From NCBI RefSeq assembly GCF_964340395.1, contig NC_135567.1, positions 7,519,899 through 7,554,898 of the forward strand: DNA of 35,000 nt, read 5' to 3'. Numbering within the stretch: the first letter of the stretch is position 1; each line of letters starts with the position of its first letter. The DNA is from Glandiceps talaboti (Eukaryota > Hemichordata > Enteropneusta > Spengelidae). Shown here piece by piece: positions 9,037 to 21,239 of the stretch. The notes beneath the pieces are model-generated. The model saw only the letters and a program-made list of their open reading frames with translations, had not been told where the DNA came from and searched no databases. The position numbers and the translations under genes were made by a program.

Positions 9037-9750
9037 TAGCACAACTGAACTGAGGTTCAGTAGTGCTATAGGGATGGCAAAGTGTCTGTCTGTCTGTATG
9101 TCTGTGTGTGTGTGTGTAAACAACTTAAAGTCAAAAACTGCTGGACCGATGGCTTTGATATTTGGTGGTCATGTTACTTCTGGTATCTAGTTGGGAAATT
9201 GTTCAAATGAAAATGATAGTATCACAGATATGGGTTTTGGGTCAAAAAATGTGATTTTTGGTCAAAAAACTTAAACTCCAAAACTACAAGGCAGATTGGC
9301 ATGAAATTTGGTGGGGACATTCTTAGGGGTGAGTAAATTAAGATTTGTTCATGACATGATGATTCCCTCAGTAATATGCAAATTAGGGCTAAAAATGTGT
9401 CTTTTTGGTCAAAACGCTATAATTCCAAAACTACTCAGCAGATTGGGCTGAAATTTAACAGGGATGCATCTGTGGGTGTATAGACAAAGAAATACTAAGC
9501 ATACTATGATTTCATGAGTGATATGCAAATTAGGTGGAAAAATGTTCATTTTTGGTCAAAAACTTATATCTCAAAAAGAACTTGGTCAATGAGACTGAAA
9601 CTTGGGGAGATGTTTCTGAAAGTGTTATTCTTGCAGATTTTCTTCAAAAACATGATGATTGCATCACAGATGTGCATTTTGCATCAACAAATGTGATTCT
9701 GGGTGTGAAACTCATGCAAAATGAAAAGTTATAGTTTTATAGATGCAATA
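9037..9750 (+). mobile_element. hairpin-headed repeat element with internal monomers
   Basis: It opens with a hairpin TAGCAC-AA-CTGAAC-TGAG-GTTCAG-TA-GTGCTA (9037-9068), then GTCTGTCTGT and a GT run. Three or more diverged repeats follow of the form GGTCAAAAACTTAAACTCC..., ACTACNNRGCAGATTGG.NTGAAATTT, GGGACAT, GATATGCAAATTAGG. It starts five bases after the later possible stop codon of the gene, so it may be part of the 3' UTR. The right limit is not seen. AATAAA at 9747-9752 is a possible polyadenylation signal. Confidence 0.55.
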
Positions 9751-9754
9751 AAAT

Positions 9755-10074
9755 CATTAAAATCTTTTATGGGCTACTTCACATGTCAATGTCAATTGCA
9801 TGAAGATTACCCTCTGTTTAAGGTTGCTTGGAAACACTGTTTTAAAAATACTCTCTATGATTAAACAGGTTCATTCTGTGCTACATATATAATACAGTCT
9901 TTGGGGTCAAGAAAGTGTGATTCACCAAATGAACATGTATACCTAGCATGCTCACCATGCGAATAAATATTTTCAAAACAGTACATTGTACAGTTGTGCT
10001 ACAACACCATTGGTGGTATTTTTAGCATTCAAAGTTGGTGTGAGGAGACATTGTCCATAGGGCAACCATTTTAT
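9755..10074. other. no feature seen
   Basis: AT-rich sequence without a credible ORF, repeat or RNA gene. It lies between two repeat elements. Confidence 0.6.
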
Positions 10075-10520
10075 TAGCTCCGCTGTCAGCGAAAGCTGAA
10101 AGCGTAGCTTTAGGTATAGGTGGGTATTGAGGTATAGAGAGTAGAGTGAATCATAGGTGTCCGTCAAACTTTTATATCTTCACTATCTACTCCGAAAGTG
10201 ACAGTCGGAATTCTTCGATATTTGGTGTGCATGTTCCCTGGGGGGAGGCTATTCAGATTTGTTCATGCCAAGTTGATCTGTGCCATTTTCAATTTTTTAT
10301 GATTTTTTTTCCAAAAATGACATTTTCATCAACTCCTCATAAACTTTAAATCAGATTGCTTTGATATGTGGTGTGTTGATGCACAGAGGGTACCTTACTT
10401 AGATTTGTTAATTTCAAGTCAGCACGTCTTCTCTTCTATTTTTTATGATTTTTTTTTTTGAAATTTGAAAAAAAAATGAATATGTTAATGAGTATAATGA
10501 CCGCCGCCATATTGGAAATC
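10075..10520 (+). mobile_element. second hairpin-headed repeat element
   Basis: It begins TAGCTCCGCTGT and folds (AGCT...CAGCGAAAGCTG...TAGCT, 10075-10116). Two diverged internal repeats follow, each with a GATATKTGGTGTG core, a GGTACC/GGGAGGC variant, AGATTTGTT and TTTTATGATTTTTTTT, spaced about 170 bp. The layout is the same as the 9037 element and the left end of the 2192 element. A matching inverted terminus lies at 13434-13445. Confidence 0.5.
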
Positions 10521-13430
10521 ACTCCGCGAGACTTTAGGTAAAGTGCAACTTTTCAAAAGACACTATTGACGTCAAACAAGCAATGTAATATGTGCTATAG
10601 TCTTAATTCTACGCATTGTGCGCCCAAATGACAAATATTTGTTCGAAAAAGGGTTGTAAACTTCAAATCCAATTCTCCATCCACCCCTCCTACAGAATGG
10701 TTCATTCCAGTATATGCACCTCCCTCATGATCAAGTTTGAATGCCTGTGAACTGAAGTGTATGGGACGATTTTTGACAGAGTCAGTCGTCAATAAAAACG
10801 ATAATACTCTTTCTAAAATTACCACATTTTGAAAGGGAAAGTACTTTGTGGGTGGTTCATTTATGGAGTTTTGTTTTTGTACGATCAATATTGGTGGCAA
10901 AATTACAGCGTCAAAATTGCCGATGTGGTAGTTCCGTACGGCGACAATCTCAAGTACCCGGATGTACGAGAGACTAACCCGGAAGCAAGTCGTTGCCAGC
11001 CGTACGTTACAGTGTTAACATCGTCCGAGAAATCGCTGTGTTCAGAATGTCATTATTCACAGAATTGTTTCTTTCGAGTGAAAACCCGTCTTGAATTGTA
11101 TAACTCTAACAAATGAAGACATGTCAAGTTATATTTTGAAAGTTGTATCGCTAGTTTCATGAGTTTGAGACGATTTGCTCACGTACTATCGAGGCTTGGA
11201 CCTTACTCCAGTTCAGCGGGAAGTTTAGCCAGTCCGATAATTCTTTCTGGTTTAGTTTACAACACTTTTGATCACACAGATTTTGTTTTTGTGATGAAAA
11301 GAAATTTAAAAAAAGATCACTTCAACCATTTCGTTGTGTTTTCTTTATGAAAGGTAATCGAACATGAACGAGTGTTACCACTGTAACCAGGAGGGTCTAT
11401 GCTGCTGTAACGTATAGCAAGGGTTCGACATACACGTACACGCTATCCCGCGAGTCGAGTAACTTTCTGTGATAGGTATATTAGTAGGGAGCTCAGAATT
11501 CAAACCACCGGCTATATGATGAATTCACGGTCATAGTAAAATTCATTTGATTTTTAATTTGCTATTTTGACCAACTCCGGTTGTCTATTCGCGATAAAAT
11601 TACGATTAGTTTGGAAACGGGGTAGATTTTCTATGATTCCGTGTCATAAAAGCATGTGTTGTGTAGTTTTCGAAAAGCACACCCGGTGGGAAAGTCGCCC
11701 AACAGGCGATCTCGCGCCATTGCTGTACTACGTGGCACTTTATTCTGGCGGGGTGTCTCTTGAAAACGGGAATAGCGAAGGATGAGCCAATCAAGTGAGA
11801 CCTTTCAAATGTAGCTAATATTATAGCCAATAAAATTAGTTGTACGATGATTTGTGTATAATAAGGGTAAGGCTGGCCTCTACACTGTACTGGCCACGTT
11901 CAACGGAAGTAAGTGAAGCTCAATCATAACAATGGTGGCTGTCAAAATCGAAGACGCGATTTGACCGTGTTGTTATTTCAGTGAGTTTATTCAGCAAGAA
12001 AACAACGTGTTCTATGTTTTTGTACTTCCTACATGATGTGATGATCGTTTTTTTACCGGTACAACTTACAGCCTACAATGAAACTGCTAACTTAGTTAGT
12101 AACACTGACACGGTACGATTCCGTGTTCCGTGTGGGGCACATTTCTAAATACGCGAAACCAGTTATTGAATGTGTAGTGGATATTGATATTCAGTTTGAA
12201 AAATTAAAATCCTGAACTTTATTTTGCGAACGGTTTTGTCATTTCTTAGTAATTATAGGGCCGACTGTATCACGTTTAACGTTTATGTCAACCCGGAAGT
12301 ACATAGACACGAAAATAGACGAAGTGACTTGTACATGTAATTAGTAACAAAATTTTGCTGTAACTGCTGGTAACCTTCAAATTTATTTATTTTTATGTTG
12401 TAAATACATTCTAATATGCACTAAGGACAACACTATAAAGACTTGCTCCATGGGAAGGTAATTTTTTGTCTTTTAAAAATGCAATAGTTAGATCAATGTG
12501 TACCAGAAATGTTATGAGCTAGAAAAAACCACATAACATCTTATTACCCCCCCCCCCCCCAATTAAGACAAACTACTCACAGAAAGCAACAAAAAAGAGA
12601 AGAAGCTCCAAAACATAAAAAAGAGAACAAAATTACAGTAAGGAGTTGATGATGCACAAACAACTACAAAGAAATAGACAGTTCAATTACAACACACGGT
12701 TTGAAATAAATATGGGGTTTGGAAAAGTGAATTAGAAGTTGAGCAAAAACTAAGAGAGATGAAGAGCCTAAGTGAACAAGCGAAAGCACTTAAAGATAGG
12801 ACCACCAGATTTTTTGCAGGACTACTACGTTATCAATTTTACTAGTCCTGTGGGATAGTGACTTTTTTACTCCAGTGTCGAACCCTGTCAATGGCTGAGA
12901 ATGACTCTCTTTCCGGTACTTGGGGATTGTCGCCGTACGGAAACTAAGATGGCGATTAATACATTTCTTCCCTATATATATATCTACTACAACTAGTACA
13001 AGTTGAATGTTGTTGACTTGGTAAATTTGTTAGAAAATTGAAATTCAAATTGCCTCAAAATTATTTTAGATCCCTAGTTTATTTCATTCATCATTAAAAT
13101 TTTCCAGGGTTAAAGCTGTAAGACACTGGAATTATTTATAGCCAACCTCAAAATCCTCTTTTTTTTCTTTTTCTTGTGTGCATTTCCCAGTCATTTTTTT
13201 CTGAGATTTTGTGCAATTTTTCATAACTGTAGATTTTTGTTATAAAATGGTGACTATGGTATAAAAGTACAATACATTACCAATTTCTGTGTAAAATGTG
13301 TTTTATAGTGAGACATCATATGAAACCACTAACCACTTTATTGCATCGCTAAAACAAAACTGCATAGTAAAGAGCTGAAGAACTGAACCACTTCTACATG
13401 TCACCAAAATAAAAAATAAAATAAAAAAAA
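10521..13430. other. unassigned region with no supported gene
   Basis: Mixed-composition DNA. Short ORFs near 10829-11116, 11159-11350 and 11567-11785 show no recognisable domain and no splice context. A poly-C tract is at about 12547-12560. A decayed coding-like stretch may lie at 12618-12845. A YY1-like CCGCCGCCATATTGG (just before this region, at 10501) and a GCCATT-rich stretch occur, but I cannot support a promoter. Confidence 0.5.
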
Positions 13431-13756
13431 CAAACAGCGGAGCTATTCTGACCGATAGGTCGCTTGTTATAAATTCTGCCATGTCTACAGCCTTTATTAC
13501 TTTGAACTCTGTTAGCAAGATGTCATACATTCCACACACAATTACATTTAAGATAAGTTTTAGATATTTCCAAATATTCAAAAAAAGAAAAGAAAAAAAA
13601 AGCGGGAACTGTGTAATATCATTACTTGTACACTAGCAATAAATATTTGATAAAATCCAATATTTTGTGTCTTGTTTAGTGTATTTGAATCACATTCAGC
13701 CCTGTATGGAATCTCTGATAGATCTGTGGGCAGCTTGCCATTATGCAGTGAAGCAC

Positions 13757-14012
13757 CATTGGGCCAACAGTGGCCCAACGTTGGGCCAACCTTACCACCA
13801 ATTAGCAATGTTGGGCCAAAGTTGGGCCAACGTTGTGCCTACCTATTTCTTGCCACTGTTGGGCCAACGTTGGGCCAACCTTGCCAGTGTCCAAAGTTGG
13901 GCCAACGTTGTGCCAACCTATTTCTTGCCACCAGTGAGCCAACGTTGGGCCGACCTCAATTCCTGACGTTGGCCCAACTGATCTACTTTCGTTGGGCCAA
14001 CGTTGGCCCACC
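13757..14012. repeat. GTTGGGCCAAC-type repeat cluster
   Basis: About a dozen variants of TTGGGCCAACGTTGGGCCAA or its complement occur in 250 bp, including palindromes such as GGCCCAACGTTGGGCC. A 75-bp sub-unit repeats (AAAGTTGGGCCAACGTTGTG at 13818 and 13893). Reading frames through it are artefacts of the repeat. Confidence 0.9.
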
Positions 14013-14627
14013 ACAGGTGTGCTATCTGGGAAAGAATCAAATGTCGGTGCCGACGTCCTTCATACGATTGTCGCAGCATTGCGTTGCCTATCGACAAAGT
14101 TCAGAGGGAGCTTACCGACACCGTGTACACGGGACCACAACTCCGAAGTGCGGAATGAAAGTGACCCCTCCCGGGGCCCCCACCTCCCGTTAGTACGTCG
14201 ATCAACGCATGTGTACATCGATGGCATGTTTCGCATACCACACTCTCACCGAGACAAGGGTCTATTGAATGATTGCAGTAATAAACTGTTAGCACGAGGG
14301 AAAATAATGACGTCATTTTTTACCTAACACAGATATCGATAAAGAACCATGTGGGTTGTAAATCCATGACATTTTCGAACTCATCGAATTTAGAACGACA
14401 CGATGTGACGCATGACATATTTATAGAGTGGTACATGGTGATTCGGAAGAAAGAACACGCTTGATTTTTTTTACACGGCTTCAACTATCGCATGCGATCG
14501 CATTCTTTATCAAATTGAAATATCGTAGTATGATTATAGTCTAGTAAACATTCACGCACCAAACCAGGGTATTTGGGTATTTGGAAATGACGGACGTCGG
14601 AAAGCAAAGACCAATCGCACTCGTGTT

Positions 14628-14689
14628 GTATGACCGATCGGAGATACGTTGTACGACCAGTCGGAGATACGTTGTACGACCAGGCGCAG
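14628..14689. repeat. 23-bp tandem repeat
   Basis: GAGATACGTTGTACGACCAG plus TCG occurs at 14641-14663 and again from 14664, with a partial diverged unit before it. It lies about 70 bp before the satellite array. Confidence 0.85.
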
Positions 14690-17600
14690 ACATCATTTTT
14701 GAGTTTGTACGAGGCGCACTTCCAAGTCGCAGATACCCTTTTGGAGTACTATTATATACCTGGATATATGGCAGCTATAGCCAAATTTAAGACGCATACT
14801 TTATGACCCATGCCATTAAAACCCCTGAATATTTCAGATTGCTTTTTACATAGTTAATACACCAATCAGTGTAGTCTGTACTAGTGGTAGTAGATTCAAT
14901 CTGCCTTTGCTTTGAAATAAAGATACACATTTTAATATGACGCGTATCATATCTATTAATTCCCTATGTATACATTGATATATGTGGCAGTTAGCAAAGA
15001 CGCATACTTTATGACCCATGCAATTAAAACCCCTGAATATTTCAGATTGCTTATTGCATAGTTAATACACCAATAAGTGTAGTCTGTACTAGTGATAGTA
15101 GCAAGATTCAATCTGCCTCTGCTTTGAAATAAAGTTACCCATTTTAATATGACGCGTATCATGTATATTCCCTATGTATACATTGCTATATATGGCAGCT
15201 AGCCAAAGACGCATACTTTATGACCCATGCAATTAAAACCCCTGAATATTTCAGGTTGCTTTTTACACAGTTAATACACCAATCAGTGTAGTCTGTACTA
15301 GTGGTAGTAGCAAGATTCAATCTGCCTTTGCTTTGAAATAAAGATACCCATTTTAATATGACGCGTATCATATCTATGAATTCCCTATGTATACATATAT
15401 ATGGCAGTAATTAGCAAAGACGCATACTTTATGACCCATGCCATTAAAACCCCTGAATATTTCAGATTGCTTTTTACATAGTTAATACACCAATAAGTGT
15501 AGTCTGTACTAGTGGTAGTAGCAAGATTCAATCTGCCTCTACTTTGAAATAAAGTTAATACCCATTTTAATATGACGCGACGTATATCATGTATTCCATA
15601 TGTATACATTGCTATATATGGCAGCTAGCCAAAGACGCATACTTTATGACCCATGCAATTAAAACCCCAGAATATTTCAGGTTGCTTTTTACACAGTTAA
15701 TACACCAATAAGTGTAGTCTGTACTAGTGGTAGTAGCAAGATTCAATCTGCCTCTGCTTTGAAATAAAGTTACCCATTTTAATATGACGCGTATCATATC
15801 CCTATGTATACATTGTTATATATGGCAGCTAGCCAAAGACGCATACTTTATGACCCTTGCAATTAAAACCCCTGAATATTTCAGGTTGCTTTTTACACAG
15901 TTAATACACCAATAAGTGTAGTCTGTACTAGTTGTAGTAGCAAGATTCAATCTGCCTCAGCTTTGAAATAAAAAATACCCATTTTAATATGACGCCTTAT
16001 ATCATGCTTTGCTTATATATGGCAGCCAGCCAAAGAATCATACTTTATGACCCATGCAATTAAAACCCCTTTATATTTCAGGTTGCTTTTTACACAGTTA
16101 ATACACCAATAAGTGTAGTCTGTACTAGTTGTAGTAGCAAGATTCAATCTGCCTCTGCTTTGAAATAAAGTTACCCATTTTAATATGATGCGTATCATAT
16201 GTGTATTCCCTATGTATTGCTATATATGGCAGCTAGCCAAAGACGGATACTTTATGACCCATGCAATTAAAACCCCTGAATATTTCAGATTGCTTTTGAC
16301 ACAGTTAATACACCAATAAGTGTAGTCTGTACTAGTGGTAGTAGCAAGATTCAATCTGCCTCTGCTTTGAAATAAAGTTACCCATTTTAATATGACACGT
16401 ATCATATGTGTATTCCCTATGTATTGCTATATATGGCAGCTAGCCAAAGACGGATACTTTATGACCCATGCAATTAAAACCCCTGAATATTTCAGGTTGC
16501 TTTTTACACAGTTAATACACCAATAAGTGTAGTCTGTACTAGTGGTAGTAGCAAGATTCAATCTGCTTCTGCTTTGAAATAAAGATACCCATTTTAATAT
16601 GACGCCTTATCATATGCATTATGCTTTATATATGGCAGCTAGCCAAAGACGCATACTTTATGACCCATGCCATTAAAACCCCTGAATATTTCAGATTGCT
16701 TTTACATAGTTAATACACCAATCAGTGTAGTCTGTACTAGTGGTAGTAGCAAGATTCAATCTGCCTCTGCTTTGAAAGATACCCATTTTAATATGATGCG
16801 TATCATATCTATTAATTCCCTATATATACATTGATATATGGCAGTAAGCAAAGACGCATACTTTATGACCCATGCAATTAAAACCCCTGAATATTTCAGA
16901 TTGCTTTTTACATAGTTAATACACCAATCAGTGTAGTCTGTACTAGTGGTAGTAGCAAGATTCAATCTGCCTCTGCTTTGAAATAAAGATACCCATTTTA
17001 ATATGATGCGTATCATATGTATTAATTCCCTATATATACATTGATATATGGCAGCTAGCCAAAGACGCATACTTTATGACCCATGCAATTAAAACCCCAG
17101 AATATTTCAGATTGCTTATTGCATAGTTAATACACCAATAAGTGTAGTCTGTACTAGTGGTAGTAGCAAGATTCAATCTGCCTCTGCTTTGAAATAAAGT
17201 TACCCATTTTAGAATGACGCGTATCATGTATAATTCCGTATGTACACATTGTTATATATGGCAGCTATAGCCAAAGACGCATACTTTATGACCCATGCAA
17301 TTAAAACCCCTGAATATTTCAGATTGCTTTTTACACAGTTAATACACCAATAAGTGTAGTCTGTACTAGTGGTAGTAGCAAGATTCAATCTGCCTTTGCT
17401 TTGAAATACATTACCCATTTTAATATGACGCGTATCATATCTATTAATTCCCTATGTATACATTGATATATATGGCAGTTAGCAAAGACGCATACTTTAT
17501 GACCCATGCAATTAAAACCCCTGAATATTTCAGATTGCTTATTGCATAGTTAATACACCAGTCAGTGTAGTCTGTACTAGTGGTAGTAGCAAGATTCAAT

Positions 17601-19596
17601 CTGCCTCTGCTTTGAAATAAAATTACCCATTTTAATATGACGCGTATCATGTACAATTCCCTATGATACACATTGTTATATATGGCAGCTATATCCAAAG
17701 ACGCATACTTTATGACCCATGCCATTAAAACCCCTGAATATTTCAGATTGCTTTTTACACAGTTAATACACCAATAAGTGTAGTCTGTACTAGTGGTAGT
17801 AGCAAGATTCAATCTGCCTCTGCTTTGAAATAAAGTTAATACCCATTTTAATATGACGCGACGTATATCATGTATTCCATATGTATACTATATATATGGC
17901 AGCTAGCCAAAGACGCATACTTTATGACCCATGCAATTAAAACCCCAGAATATTTCAGATTGCTTATTGCATAGTTAATACACCAGTCAGTGTAGTCTGT
18001 ACTAGTGGTAGTAGCAAGATTCAATCTGCCTCTGCTTTGAAATAAAATTACCCATTTTAATATGACGCGTATCATGTACAATTCCCTATGATACACATTG
18101 TTATATATGGCAGCTATATCCAAAGACGCATACTTTATGACCCTTGCAATTAAAACCCCTGAATATTTCAGGTTGCTTTTTACACAGTTAATACACCAAT
18201 AAGTGTAGTCTGTACTAGTTGTAGTAGCAAGATTCAATCTGCCTCTGCTTTGAAATAAAGTTACCCATTTTAATATGACGCGTATCATATGTGTATTCCC
18301 TATGTATTGCTATATATGGCAGTTAGCAAAGACGCATACTTTATGACCCATGCAATTAAAACCCCTGAATATTTCAGATTGCTTATTGCATAGTTAATAC
18401 ACCAATAAGTGTAGTCTGTACTAGTGATAGTAGCAAGATTCAATCTGCCTCTGCTTTGAAATAAAATTACCCATTTTAATATGACGTGTATCATGTATAA
18501 TTCCCTATGATACACATTGTTATACATGGCAGCTATATCCAAAGACGCATACTTTATGACCCATGCCATTAAAACCCCTGAATATTTCAGATTCCTTTTT
18601 ACACAGTTAATACACCAATAAGTGTAGTCTGTACTAGTGGTAGTAGCAAGATTCAATCTGCCTCTGCTTTGAAATAAAGTTACCCATTTTAATGTGACGC
18701 GTATCATGTATATTCCCTATGTATACATTGCTATATATGGCAGCTAGCCAAATAAGACGCATACTTTATGACCCATGCCATTAAAACCCCTGAATATTTC
18801 AGATTGCTTTTTACATAGTTAATACACCAGTCAGTGTAGTCTGTACTAGTGGTAGTAGCAAGATTCAATCTGCCTTTGCTTTGAAATAAAGATACACATT
18901 TTAATATGACGCGTATCATATCTATTAATTCCCTATGTATACATTGATATATATGGCAGTTAGCAAAGACCCATACTTTATGACCCATGCAATTAAAACC
19001 CCTGAATATTTCAGATTGCTTATTGCATAGTTAATACACCAATAAGTGTAGTCTGTACTAGTGATAGTAGCAAGATTCAATCTGCCTCTGCTTTGAAATA
19101 AAGTTACCCATTTTAATATGACGCGTATCATGTATATTCCCTATGTATACATTGCTATATATGGCAGCTAGCCAAAGACGCATACTTTATGACCCATGCA
19201 ATTAAAACCCCTGAATATTTCAGGTTGCTTTTTAAACAGTTAATACACCAATCAGTGTAGTCTGTACTAGTGGTAGTAGCAAGATTCAATCTGCCTTTGC
19301 TTTGAAATAAAGATACCCATTTTAATATGACGCGACGTATATCATGTATTCCATATGTATACTATATATATGGCAGCTAGCCAAAGACGCATACTTTATG
19401 ACCCATGCAATTAAAACCCCAGAATATTTCAGGTTGCTTTTTACACAGTTAATACACCAATAAGTGTAGTCTGTACTAGTGGTAGTAGCAAGATTCAATC
19501 TGCCTCTGCTTTGAAATAAAGTTACCCATTTTAATATGACGCGTATCATATCCCTATGTATACATTGTTATATATGGCAGCTACCCAAAGACGCAT

Positions 19597-21239
19597 ACTT
19601 TATGACCCTTGCAATTAAAACCCCTGAATATTTCAGGTTGCTTTTTACACAGTTAATACACCAATAAGTGTAGTCTGTACTAGTTGTAGTAGCAAGATTC
19701 AATCTGCCTCTGCTTTGAAATAAAGTTACCCATTTTAATATGACGCGTATCATATGTGTATTCCCTATGTATTGCTATATATGGCAGCTAGCCAAAGACG
19801 GATACTTTATGACCCATGCAATTAAAACCCCTGAATATTTCAGATTGCTTTTTACACAGTTAATACACCAATAAGTGTAGTCTGTAATAGTGGTAGTAGC
19901 AAGATTCAATCTGCCTCTACTTTGAAATAAAGTTACCCATTTTAATATGACGCGACGTATATCATGTATTCCATATGTATACATTGCTATATATGGCAGC
20001 TAGCCAAAGACGCATACTTTATGACACATGCAATTAAAACCCCAGAATATTTCAGGTTGCTTTTTACACAGTTAATACACCAATAAGTGTAGTCTGTACT
20101 AGTGGTAGTAGCAAGATTCAATCTGCCTCTGCTTTGAAATAAAGTTACCCATTTTAATATTACGCGTATCATATCCCTATGTATACATTGTTATATATGG
20201 CAGCTAGCCAAAGACGCATACTTTATGACCCTTGCAATTAAAACCCCTGAATATTTCAGGTTGCTTTTTACACAGTTAATACACCAATAAGTGTAGTCTG
20301 TACTAGTTGTAGTAGCAAGATTCAATCTGCCTCAGCTTTGAAATAAAAAATACCCATTTTAATATGACGCCTTATCATGCTTTGCTTTATATATGGCAGC
20401 CAGCCAAAGAATCATACTTTATGACCCATGCAATTAAAACCCCTTTATATTTCAGGTTGCTTTTTACACAGTTAATACACCAATAAGTGTAGTCTGTACT
20501 AGTGGTAGTAGCAAGATTCAATCTGCCTCTGCTTTGAAATAAAGTTACCCATTTTAATATGACGCGTATCATATGTGTATTCCCTATGTATTGCTATATA
20601 TGGCAGCTAGCCAAAGACGGATACTTTATGACCCATGCAATTAAAACCCCTGAATATTTCAGATTGCTTTTTACACAGTTAATACACCAATAAGTGTAGT
20701 CTGTACTAGTGGTAGTAGCAAGATTCAATCTGCCTCTGCTTTGAAATAAAGTTACCCATTTTAATATGACACGTATCATATGTGTATTCCCTATGTATTG
20801 CTATATATGGCAGCTAGCCAAAGACGGATACTTTATGACCCATGCAATTAAAACCCCTGAATATTTCAGGTTGCTTTTTACACAGTTAATACACCAATAA
20901 GTGTAGTCTGTACTAGTGGTAGTAGCAAGATTCAATCTGCTTCTGCTTTGAAATAAAGATACCCATTTTAATATGACGCCTTATCATATGCATTATGCTT
21001 TATATATGGCAGCTAGCCAAAGACGCATACTTTATGACCCATGCCATTAAAACCCCTGAATATTTCAGATTGCTTTTTACATAGTTAATACACCAATCAG
21101 TGTAGTCTGTACTAGTGGTAGTAGCAAGATTCAATCTGCCTCTGCTTTGAAATAAAGATACCCATTTTAATATGATGCGTATCATATCTATTAATTCCCT
21201 ATATATACATTGATATATGGCAGTAAGCAAAGACGCATA
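19597..21239. repeat. higher-order block, copy at monomers 24-32
   Basis: Monomer lengths from monomer 24 are 204, 207, 212, 204, 196, 207, 207, 199, 210. All nine anchors recur 4163 bp later. Private variants shared with the later copy include TATGACACATGC near 20020, TTTTAATATTACGCG near 20155 and CAGCCAGCCAAAGAATC near 20398. Confidence 0.93.

Noticed and set aside
10829-11116. 95-codon plus-strand ORF
   Set aside because: No recognisable domain, no promoter or splice context; length expected by chance.
11930-11965. Short ORF after AACAATGGTGG (good start context)
   Set aside because: Stops after ten codons and no donor site leads onward; too little to call a first exon.
13667-14193. Plus-strand ORFs rich in VGPTLGQ/GQRWANL repeats
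   Set aside because: Translations of the GTTGGGCCAAC cluster in overlapping frames.
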